A stretch of DNA of 64,000 nucleotides, from NCBI GenBank assembly GCA_003290165.1, contig QNQO01008279.1:112088-176087 (forward strand), given 5' to 3'. Source of the DNA: Berberis thunbergii. Its lineage: Eukaryota > Streptophyta > Magnoliopsida > Ranunculales > Berberidaceae. Shown here in pieces: positions 35,587 to 47,500 of the stretch. The stretch's first letter is position 1; the number at the start of each line of letters is the position of its first letter. The position numbers and the translations under genes were made by a program. The notes beneath the pieces are model-generated. The model was not told where the DNA came from and did no database searches. It saw only the letters and a program-made list of their open reading frames with translations.

Positions 35587-38500
35587 TTAGTTGCGCTTAA
35601 CCCCTAAGAATTTTGCAGCGAGCTCCCATGTAACAATCGCAGCTGCATTTGCAGGAAACGCTCTCACTAATGTGGGATTTAGACCTGCATAGCATCCTCT
35701 AAGTCCTGTTTTCCTGTATATCTACAAAACCAAAAGTAATTAAGAAGCTCTATAACACGGTTAGTTGAGAACAGTGAAGTTGGATGAGGAAATAGTACCG
35801 AGTGCAGTGTTTGAAAAGGATTTCTGCTAGAATGTTTATCTGGAGCAGTCTGAATAACAGTTTTTGCCACATCCAAGGGTAGAACAGCGGACCAGAACTG
35901 TAGAGCAGCAAACAAACCATGTGAAACAGTGTGGAGCTCAACTTTTTTAATATGCAAAGTTGTCAAATACTTACGGCCACACCAGAAATTCCACCACTTA
36001 TTATGCCAACACCAACATCAACCAAAGCTTTTGATTGGTTGCTTTGGGAAGAATTCAAATGCAATTGCATGTAGTAACGGCTATACTCATAGGTGCTAAA
36101 GAATACCGCATTCCCAACTGATTCTCTAAGTAAAGTTGCAAAACCTCCACGAAATATACCATTAACCTGAAAAGACAAATGTCTATCAACCCCAAACTAC
36201 ATCAGATAATAAGTCATGGAATTAAAAAAATAAAAAATTTGATGTACCCCTTCATTCTTCATGGTCTTGAGAGCACAATCAAGAGGACCCCTATATCTCT
36301 CTGTCCTTGGAACAAGTGAATCAGTCCCTTGAACTTGCATCCTACACTGGAAAACCTGAATGTCAAATGCAGAACATGAAAAACAAAAACTGCTACTCCC
36401 TGATTCCTTCATTTCTTACTTTGACAAGCTCTGAGGGACATAGTATGAAACTGATTATAGCTCCACCATAAGCTGCCGAAGGAATGATGACCTGAAGCTG
36501 TGGCCTACCATGATGATGCCCTTCTCCCTAAACGAGCAATAGGAAATATTGCAACATCAGCACTTGATGTAGGACAAATGACCCAACGACAAAATCAGCA
36601 GCGCCAGTAAATTACAAGAAAATAGCTTTCCGAGCAAGCAGCTGATCAAGATTTTAAATGGCTTCTTTTTAACTCCAGAACAAATGTCAAATCTTGTCTG
36701 CCTCGTCTAGATTAAATAAATACCTGAAGAAACTGTTTTGTTTGAGAATAAACACCAAAAAGTATTGAACTTTCAAATGCCATCCCCGTAAAAGAAGATG
36801 TTGCTCCTCGGTAAAGTCCTTTCACCTGTAAAACATAACAGTCGTTGAGTTTCTAGAGTTTGACAGATAGCAATTTAAATACTATGACAAGACATAATAC
36901 TCCATGTAATGAAGCACACACAGTCTATTAAACTCTGATGCTAGTATGAAGCATTTACCACCTGTTACTTCAGGAAACAACATAGAGGTTCAAGATCCAA
37001 TGTTAACTTTTTCCTATGAAAGTTCCTCATTACTATGTGAGAAGACAAAATAAAATTAATTATCTTTAGTAGGATCCTTCAACAGTGACAACCAATTTTT
37101 TTATTTTATTTTTTTCCTGCTCAGCCAGACCAAACAAACATTAGAATCAAAAGCACAAATAGGCTTTGAGAATGAGAGAATTGCAAAGCCAAAATACGAA
37201 TAGGAAACTAATTCAACAACCACCTCTTTTTCATGGTAATAATAACAGTTCCCGCACACTAACAGAGTCCTAGAGACCAAGAATAAAAATAAAATCCCAA
37301 GACCACCATCCTTCTTATGCTCTGACAAACTCTTTGCCAATGAACAAGATGATATTTATAGTTATCCTCCTCATCAGTCCACAAGAAATTTCTACAAATC
37401 CAATGAAGCTCCTCAATAACAGCACTAGGCACTTTGAACAACGAAAAGTAGTAGAGGCAAATTAGACAAAGTGCTTTTAATGAATTAGCACAGGAAGTTT
37501 TTTTCTTGTTCAATGCATTCATTATAATTAGTTATTGCTTGCCAATGGGCTATAATTTTTTGGTATTTGCTAACGAACCAGTTATGTATCAATTCAATAT
37601 GAAAAGTACATATATAATTAGGAAATTTACAGCTTGCCATGCTCCTAACCTACGTAACAACGACAAGGATACAAGGTGTCAGACACGAGGACAAAAAAAA
37701 AACACAACATGGAGAGACACAGCTGTACATTTTAGTATTATTTTTCAGCAATAAGTTTACAATTATTAATCATACTCATTCACTTGTAATTCAATATTGC
37801 TACATATGTACTACTAACTTGTCATAATATGCTTGTAACATTTTAAAAGAATTTTTTCAAAACTGTGTGAAAAAGTTGTGAACCAAGCATGGAGTGACCC
37901 ATGGGAGCATCCATGAATGTCGACAAGCGATAAGCACTTTTTTTTTTGTAGAAATAGAGTATCCTTGTGACATAGCTCCCAACCAAGCTTAATCCGTACG
38001 TGTCATTCACCAACTGGCGTACCCATTCAGTTGGTGCATAGCTTACTCTTAATGAGTTTAAATCTTGCAGGTGACAACCAGGATGTAGAAACGCCTCAAC
38101 TATTGCAGAACTAGATTCTTATGGATCGTCAGATTTTTCTCTCTTTGCAGTGAAGATAGAGGTGAAATCACACGTACAAGTGTTCGGTCTTGTGAAGCTT
38201 TTCACTGTGACTTCTTTTCAATTCTATAATAGATACTCTGGAGCTACTGGTGGTTGATATTACTGAACACATTTATATTGATCCCAATTGGGAGTCATTC
38301 TTGGAGATGGCGTGCACATTTAACTCTGCTAGGATCTTTCTTTGCTTGACCTTTGTGCACCTTAACTAGTTTCTAAGATGCTACTTCTGGTTATGTAAGT
38401 AACAAAGGGAAGGTTCACGGATGTCTTTTTGGCTGGGTTCCCATTCATTGTTCGAGCTTGAGGACGAGCTTTATTCAACCCAGGGAGTTTCATAGGAATT

Positions 38501-41500
38501 ATGCTTCATAGGATTGCTCATGGTTTTAGTTGTGCGGCTACGATTTGAGGCTCGTGTTAGTGCGAGGCTTATGGTTAACGAACTGAAGCTTTTGCACCTC
38601 ATAGGTATTTCAGCAGTGGATTTAAAAATGACCATTTTTCCCTTTGTTTGCCCTAAGATGGAGTATCTGGAGAAGCTGAGATAAGAGAAGAGAAGTTTTC
38701 GTAGAGGTCTCTTGTTTGTTTTTGTTGTATGGTCTTAAATGGACGAGATGATTATTGATTTGTATTAAACAAGTGAATCAATTAGTCAAGTGACAAGTGA
38801 GTCAAGAGGCCACATGGTATTGCCTTCATTCTTCAAAGCTTCTAGTACTCAACTAATTCGATACCAAGCTGTTGGTATCAATGTCAATGGTCCAAATGGT
38901 TTTTATCAAATCATACATTGATTGAGTGAGGCTTAATGTGACGAGTTTAGTCCCCCTTAGAATGGGTGATCCTTAGGTTGTATGGGCTTTCAAGGCCTCC
39001 ACTCGACAAGCTAGTCTTTTGGGTTAGAAACCAAACCTGTAACAGTTGGTAACAGAGCACGGTTTACTCAGCCAATACGCTCATCATGCTAGTCTTTTGG
39101 GTTAGAAACCAAGCTCATAACATTACGCCCCAATTTAGTTAGGCTTACGCGTCACTTACGCTCCATGCCTCATGAAAGGCCCATGCCTCAGTTCCCGATG
39201 AAGTTTTTTAAACTTTCATAAGAGAATATTGACCAACCCACAAAATTACATCAAGTATTGCTATTATGCCTCACTTACACCCCACGCCTCATGAAAGGAC
39301 CATGCCTTAGTCCCCATTAAGATTTTTTAAACATTTGCAGAGAGAAGATTGACCAACCCACAAAATCACATCAAGTATTGCTATTATGCACTATGGCATC
39401 CCAATTAAACATACAAGAAGTGAAATAGGTATCTTTAAAATTACCCCAAGTGTTATCCCACGTCGATAAGTAATTTTGTATCCATCCATAGTTTATCTAC
39501 TGCCTATTCATCTTTCTAAACCACCCAAACTACTAAATGGAGGGCCTTATCCCATCCCCATCCGCCTAAAGGGGAGAGGTTAAGATTGACAGTCCTTGAT
39601 GATGACCAAAGCTCAGCCCAACTGACGAATGAGGTTGTACGAGGTGCATTAATCTAAAATTTCAGTAAGGCTTTGGCAAAGCTACAACTGAGCGTACATA
39701 TGGTCCACTAATTCCTCTTAATTTCCACAGAGTTAGGGGCTGCAATAGGTTGTGTCGTATCACTAATGGGTCATGTCATGTCACAATCCCATGTCAGAAC
39801 CCCAAAACCAATCCCGCCACATCTACTAAACGTGTCAAAAAACTGAAATTCAAACACGACCAGCCTAGGACTAATCAACCCGACATGACCCATTACAGCA
39901 TTGTTAGGTTATTGACTTATTGTGTATTATGACACGCTTGACCCTTATTAGTTAATTTTGACATGCATAACTTGTGATGACATGTCTTATGTTTATGTAT
40001 ATCATATTTAAATGATCATTAATTAACAAAAAATTAAGTAACTTAAAATTTAGAGAGAAATTTATGATAATAAATAATATTAAGTGATTATAAACAAACC
40101 GATTATATGCATTGTAGTTAAGTCGTTGAGGCGGACGGGCCTGAAAACACTTCAGGCGTGAGGCAAGGCAGACACCTTGTGAAGTGAGGTGGTCTTAACA
40201 TTTTTTTAAAGATTTTTTTATAATAAATTGAAACGTGTCTGCATAGTATACATCATTATTTTGATAAGTATCATAAGCAAATATGTACAAAAAATGACAC
40301 AACTATCTAGAATCGAAATGGAAATATAATAAATTTGTATAGCATAGCGAGAAGATGCACTACATAAGTGTCAATTAACTTGCAAACATCCACTAAATTA
40401 TTAAAACCCAATAATCTTGAAAGAATAAAAACTTGAGAATATTGAGCATTTGTTAGAAGAAATTGTTTGAATAATCAGTAAAAATCACAAATATAATCAC
40501 TATTCGTATTCCAAAAGCATAAAAGTCATTAAAATAAGCAAGATTGATGATCACAGAATGATCAAAACATGATATGTTTTCTCCAAAAAAATTAAAAAGG
40601 TGTGACAAATTTATCAAAATTAAAACGTTTTATCTTGTTTTTATCAAATTTATCAAATATTACACCAAGAACATAAAACCTATTATATAGTGGGTTGCCC
40701 CTCTTTTTACTGCAACTGGGCTGGTTGCAACCATTTTTTGGCTAAGGTAGTTGAGGCAGGGCGAGACGGATGCCTCATTTCACCGCACTGCATTGCCTCA
40801 TTTTGAGGTAAAATTCAGTAAAAATGCCTTGAGGCGTGCCTAGTGTCACAACTATCATCTTGCCTAGCCAAGTGAGATTGGCAAGTGTAAATAATGTAGA
40901 GTATTCCACATTGTTCTAGAAGAGTTCTCTAGAACCTCCCATAAAATTCCATAGAGTTCTATAGGATTCTAGTCCTTAGATATTTCTAAGGAAGTGTGTA
41001 AAAGTTCATTGTAGACCGTAAGATCAAATTGATCACCACCGTCCATTGAGGAGGTGGAGTTGTATAAATAGGCTAAGGTCTCATTTGTTGTGTAATCACC
41101 TCAGAGAATTCAAGCAATACAAGTTCTAGTTCTCTTAAGCTCTCTTATGCGTTCTTAGTTTGCTTAGTTTTCCAATGTCTAAGTAAGTCTTTTGTGGGCA
41201 AGGCTGACTAGATTTCTTTGATAACTCAGGGCAAAGTTTGCTAGTGCCGTACGGAAAGTACTTGTGAAAAGAAAGTCCGTGACAGTTGGTATCAAAGCCA
41301 AGTTTGGCAAGGTTGGTGAAATCATCCTACACAAGAGAATGTCGTCAAAGGTCAACAACCCAGCAATTGGCAACAACGAGAAAGGTGGGAAAGTCCGCAA
41401 GGACAAGTCGAAGGACATGATCGCTGCGATGGATGAAAGGTTAGCTAAGTTGTGTGCCACCATGTCCGACTTGAGGGAGAAAGTCGAAGACATGGACCAA

Positions 41501-44500
41501 CGCATCGAGGGGCAAACGTCCAATGGGGAGGACCAAGAGCTCCGGGAAGAGATGCAAGGAGCCTTGAACGCAGTAGTGGACATGGTGTCCAAGAAGATTG
41601 AGTCCCTTGAAGCCCAAATTGTTGTCAAAGATGCCGAGATGTATGCTTACAGGGAAAGAGTTGAGAAGTTAGAAACTCAACTCAGTGTGTGTATGGTTGC
41701 GGTAGCCAATGGTGGGACTACACCAGGGACAATCACCCACGAAGTCGAAGCTCCCAAACCTAAGGCCTATGGTGGGGCAAGGAGTGCAAGGGAGATCGAC
41801 AACTTCTTGTGGAACATGGAGCGCTTCTTTGATGCGGTTAGCATAATAGATGAAGCATCAAAGGTACGTAGTGTACTAGTGTCTCCTATATTTAAATGAT
41901 GTTGCTACAGTTTGGTGGCGCAGAAGGTCTGATGATGTCAAGAAAGGATTGTGCACCATCGACACTTGGAAAGAATTCATGAAGGAACTCAAGAGACAAT
42001 TCTACCCGGAGGATGCCGAAAACGAAGCTAGAGTCAAGCTTCGTTGCCTTCAACATAAGGAATGCCACATAAGGGAGTATGTGAAGGAGTTCTCGGAATT
42101 GCTCTTGGAGATTCCTGACATGGAAGAAAATGATGCTTTGTTTAACTTCCTTGATGGCCTAACGGGTTGGGCCAAGTTGGAATTGAAGAGGCGAGGTGTG
42201 CAAGACCTTGCAACGGCTATGACTGCGGCCGAATCCTTGATTGAGTTCAAGAGAAATGACTCATCCAAGGGGCAAGGAAAACGGCCGAGTAATGATGGCA
42301 AAGGTGGGGGAAACAAAGAGAAGTCCTCCAAGGAACACAAGTACTCCAAAGACAAGGGGTAAGAGAAAAGAGATTGATCACCCAAGAAGATATCTTGTTT
42401 CTTATGTAGTGGACCCCATCGGGCATTTGAGTGTCCCAACCGGGGGAAGCTTGCTGCGCTTGTCATGGAGGAAGAAACAAAGGATGAAAAAAGGATCGCC
42501 TCAATGAATCTCCTATGTGCCATACAAGTTAAGGTCGAAAAACAACCACGTGGAATGATGTACGTGGAGACCAAGATCGGGGACAAGACTTTGAAAGCTA
42601 TGGTGGATACCGGAGCCGACACAGTCTACATGGCCAAAGACCTTGCTGAAGAAATTGGCCTATCATATACGAAGGAGAAAGGATATATCAAGGGAGTCAA
42701 TGCTAAAAATCTCTCAATTGAAGGAATAGCTCGTGGCACCGATATTCGGCTTGGACAATGGCGAGGTAAAGTCGACATAACTATTGCTCCAATTGATGAT
42801 CACAAGTTCTATTTGGGTATAGATTTCTTGGACATGGTGAAAGCGTTTCTGGTCCCATATGCCAACACCATGTGCATCATGGAGAAGGGACAACCTTGTG
42901 TTGTGCCCGTGGTACGGGAGATAAGTAAGGAGAGAATGGTGTCCGCTCTCCAACTTTCTACAGGAGTAAAAAGGAATGAGTCTACTTACTTGGCTACCCT
43001 CAAGGAAGACGAATGTCCCATGGATGGAGAGGTGAATGTACCTAAGGCCGTCCAAGATGTTCTCAAGGAGTACAAGGATGTTATGCCTGCCGAGTTGCCT
43101 AAGAAGCTTCCACCAAGGAGAGAGGTAGATCATGCTATTGAGTTAGAAGTTGGAGCAAAGCCACCCGCATTTGCTCCTTATCGTATGGCACCTCCTGAGC
43201 TCGAGGAGTTAAGAAGACAATTGAAGAATTTACTAGATGCTGGTTATATCCGACCCTCCAAAGCTCCATATGGTGCGCCGATCTTATTCCAAAATAAACA
43301 TGATGGATCCCTACGGCTTTGTATTGACTATCGGGCACTCAACAAGGTCACTATCAAGAACAAATACCTGATTCCACTTATTGCGGATCTCTTTGATCAA
43401 CTTGGTGATGCAAGGTACTTCACCAAGTTTGACTTACGCTCGGGATACTATCAAGTCCGCATAGCCGAAGGAGATGAACCAAAGACGACATGTGTTACAA
43501 GGCCGTGTCTTATGAGTTCTTAGTCATGCCATTTGGTTTAACTAATGCGCCGGCCACATTTTGCATTCTAATGAATAAGGTACTAGCTCCTTACCTTGAT
43601 CGGTTCGTAGTTGTGTACCTTGATGACATTGTGATTTATAGTAAGACATTGGAGGAACATGTGGATCACTTGAGGCAAGTGTTCCAAACCTTGAAGGAGA
43701 ACGAGCTCTATGTCAAAAAGGAGAAGTGCTCATTTTCCCAAGAGGATGTGACATTCTTGGGTCATATCATAGGCAAGGGTAAGCTTCGTATAGACAAGTC
43801 TAAGGTGCAAGTCATCCAAGAATGGGACCCACCGACCAAAGTCACCGAGTTAAGATATTTCCTTGGCTTGAACTATTATAAAAGGTTCATCAAAGGCTAC
43901 TCTTCCATAGCCGCTCCATTGACGGACTTGCTCAAGAAGGGACGAAGTTGGGATTGGAGTTCAAAATGCCGACAAGCTTTCGCAGGATTGAATAAGGCAA
44001 TTGTGGAAGAACCGGTGTTGGCACTTTCCAACCATTCTGTCTTTTGAGGTACATACGGATGCTTCCGACTTTGCTATTGGTGGGGTATTAATGCAAGAAG
44101 AGCATCATATTGCCTTTGAAAGTAGGAAGCTCAATGATACTGAGAGGCGGTACACAGTATAAGAGAAGGAAATGTCTGCGGTTGTGCATTGCCTGCGAAC
44201 ATAGCGACATTACTTGCTTGGGAGCAAATTTGTGGTCAAGACCGACAATGTTGCCACTAGCTACTTCCAGACACAGAAGAAGCTCACACCAAAACAAGCT
44301 AGGTGGCAAGATTTCTTGGCAGAGTTCATTACACTTTGGAGTACAAGCCTGGCAAAGCTAATCTTGTTGTGGATGTTTTGAGTAGAAAATGAGAACTTGC
44401 TGACATAAGTCAACCTCAAAGCAACTTGAAGGGACGCATAAAGGAAGGATTGGCACATGATTCCATGGCTCAGACCATCATAGCTCTTGTCAAAGATGGG

Positions 44501-47500
44501 AAGACAAGACGATTTTGAGTGGAGAACGGCTTGATATACTCTAAGGGAAGGCGAATCTATGTTCCACCTCATGACAACCTAAGGAAGGAAGTCTTGAAAG
44601 AATGCTGATAGCAAGTGGACGGGACATCCAGGTATACATCGGACTGTTGCTCTTGTGGAAGATTCCTATTATTGGTCACATATGAGGGATGATATCGAAG
44701 CATATGTGAAGACTTGTCTTGTATGCCAACAAGACAAAATGAAGCAACAATCACCTGCTGGATTACTTGAACCCCTCCCCATCCCAGAAAGACCTTGGGA
44801 GAGTGTTTCCTTAGATTTCATAGTTGGGTTGCCCGCATCGGAAGGTTGCAATTGGATACTTGTGGTCGTGGACAGATTTTCGAAGTATGCCACCTTCATT
44901 CCCACACCCAAGGAGTGCACAGCCGAGCAAGCCGCACATTTATTCCTCAAACATGTGAAGTATTGGGGTGTGCCCAAATCTATCATCAGTGGTTCACGGG
45001 GAAATTTTGGACTGAGCTGTTCAAGTTGTTGTACCGACCTTAATTTCTCTACTAGCTTTCATCCTCAAACGGATGGTCAAACGGAAAGGATGAATGTCTT
45101 GCTGGAGTTATATCTTAGGCACTATGTGAGTGCCAACCAGCGAGATTGGGCTAAGTTGCTAGATGTTGCCCAATTCTCTTTCAACTTGCAGAAGTGTGAA
45201 GCGACGGGTCGTAGCCCATTTGAGATTGTCATGGGACAACAACCTATGACCCCAAGTTCTATTGCCACTGGCTACACTGGAGTGAGTCCATCAGCCTATA
45301 AGTTTGCCAAAGGATGGAATGATCAAGCTGATGAGGCTTGAGCTTACCTGAAAAAGGTATCCAAGAGGATGAAGAAGTGGGCCGACAAGAAGAGACGGCC
45401 TCGAGAGTTCCAGGTTGGAGACCCTATGCTTGTCAAGATGCATGCTCAAGCCAGACTTTCTGGACTGCATCGTGGCCTTATCAGGAGATATGAGGGTCAT
45501 TTCCCCATAGTCAAGAAAGTGGAAAGGCAAGCCTACAAGGTTGAGTTGCCGCCGAGGATCAAGTTTCATCCAGCCTTCCATGTGAGCCTACTGAAACCGT
45601 ATAAGGAAGATCAGGATGATCCAAACAGAGGAGTTTCACAAAGAGAACCAATGGGCATGAGGATCCAACATGACAAGGAACCAGAGACTATCTTGTCAGA
45701 TCAGGTGGTGCGTCATTCCAACCAACCTCCCACACATGAGCTACTCGTCAAGTGGAAAGGATTGCCAGAAAGTGAAGCTAGCTGGGAGCCAATCCAACAT
45801 TTGTGGCAATTCAAGGAGCAAATCAAAGCGTACGAGGATTTGAAGGCAAAGAAGACGTCACCTGATTAGGTGGGGGAGAATGTCACAACTATCTTCTTGC
45901 CTAACCAAGTGAGGTTGGCAAGTGTAAATAATGTAGAGTATTCCACATTGTTTTAGAGAGAGTTCTCTAGAACCTCCCATAAAATTCTATAGAGTTCCAT
46001 AGGATTCTAGTCCTTAGATATTTCTAAGGAAGTGTGTAGAAGTTCATTGTAGACCGTTAGATCAAATTGATCACCGTCGTCCATTGAGGAGGTGGAGTTG
46101 TATAAATAGGCTAAGGCCTCATTTGTTGTAATCACCTCAGAGAATTCAAGCAATACAAGTTCTAGTTCTCTTAAGCTCTCTTGTGTGTTCTTAGCTTGCT
46201 TAGTTTTCCAAAGTCTAAGTAAGTCTTTTGTGGGCAAGGCTGACTAGCTTTCTTTGATAACTCGGGGCAAAGTTTGCTAGTGCCGCACGGGAAGTACTTG
46301 TGAAAAGAAAACCCGTGACACTAAGCAGTCGCCTTGATTACACTGGGTCATATGGGTCTGGCATGTCAACCTTGACATGATTAGCCGTGTAGTGTTTCGT
46401 GTCAGACGAGTTTGGCTACTAAACCAAAACACGACCCACTAATTTTATGGGTTAGGTCGACACGACAATGATCACTAATTGTTTCATATTTTCTCAAACC
46501 CAAATCCACTAACTAGCAGGGTGCATCGTGTCGGGTTCTCGTGTTGCATCACTTATTGCCATTCCTACATAGAGCACAAATCGGTTTGGGATGATTAACC
46601 TCTTTTAAGAATATTTTCCACGGTCAAAATTTAATTTTGCCATGAAGCATTGTCCAGAGAAGAAACGAGGCTCTCTAAAGGACTTTTTTACTCCATAAAA
46701 TGCTCTACAAGTTGCTACCTCTTTGGTCAAATGTTGAGGGGGCATTCATAGGAGCCACAACTTCATAATACTCTACTGAAAATTTAGAACCCTTACCTCC
46801 TCAAAGCCATTTATCACGATCATCATCAAGCTGGACATTTTCAGCAATCAAGAGAAGATTGAGCATTTGTTCCATTTCCCAATCATTTGGTTCTCATCAT
46901 TTTTTAGAGTATCCGCTCCAACCCATTTTGGACCCATAATTGCACTCTAGCTACATTGTGGATTTCAAATGAGATATAGTTTTCAACACAGTTTGTCAAG
47001 TTCATTTTGCCATTCCAAAGTGACCAGCCATAAGTTGAAGTCAAGTCTTTGGTAAACCAATCTTGAGGAGATCTCCGCATCAGTTGAAACTACAAATCTC
47101 AACCAGTAAGGCTTTGTCGAATTCTCTAATTTTGATACCTAGCCCTCATTTGCTCCTTGATTAACTGGATTTCTTCCAATTTGGTAGATGGTCTTTGATG
47201 AAAGATAAGTGGCCCACATAAAGTTCTGTGCATTTCTCAATACGAGCTGAAACTGTAATCGTGCAATGGGACATGAAATGGATTGGGATGCTAGCTATAA
47301 TACTCTAGATTAGAGTTTCCCTACTTACCTTGGCAATATACCACTTCTTCCATGTGTTGCTTAGTCAGCCCTCAATTCCGCTGTGTCCCACACTTTGGAA
47401 TGAGAAACTGATACTCTCAGTTTATGGATTGGTTTGGTTCTGTTAGTCAGTTTTTTTACTTTCTCTTCACTATCACATAACCCTCAACTATCAAAGGCAT

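Larger units (their letters stand above)
40844..46320 (+). mobile_element. Ty3/gypsy chromovirus LTR retrotransposon
   Basis: A 5.48-kb element with two LTRs starting TGTCACAACT and ending GTGACA, primer-binding site, gag, pol and polypurine tract in gypsy order (protease, RT, RNase H, integrase) and a C-terminal chromodomain. The flanks are CCTAG and CTAAG, an imperfect 5-bp target duplication. The two LTRs differ at roughly two dozen positions by eye, about 5%, so the insertion is moderately old. Gag and pol are broken by frameshifts and stops, so it is no longer autonomous. Confidence 0.93.
40112..46345. mobile_element. Middle element of the nest, itself split by the gypsy insertion
   Basis: The left end CATTGTAGTTAAGTCG...GAGGCGG and the right end CGCCTTGATTACACTG are inverted repeats with mismatches. 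The flanks GATTATATG and GGTCATATG match at 7 of 9 positions. The interior carries GAGGCG / CGCCTC words on both sides. Removing 40844-46320 joins TGCCTAG to CTAAGCAG, restoring a continuous element. Confidence 0.5.
39742..46566. mobile_element. Outer element of a nested transposon stack (GTGTCGTGTC-type repeat)
   Basis: The left part (39742-40111) and right part (46346-46566) are both rich in GTCGTGTC/GACACGAC words and end in related inverted words (GGCTGCAATA on the left, TATTGCCATTCC on the right). They look like two halves of one non-autonomous DNA element split by later insertions. A target duplication was not recognised. Confidence 0.45.

Noticed and set aside
41179..43338. Long minus-strand frames in the gypsy element
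   Set aside because: Antisense of gag/pol; the sense strand carries all the known motifs.
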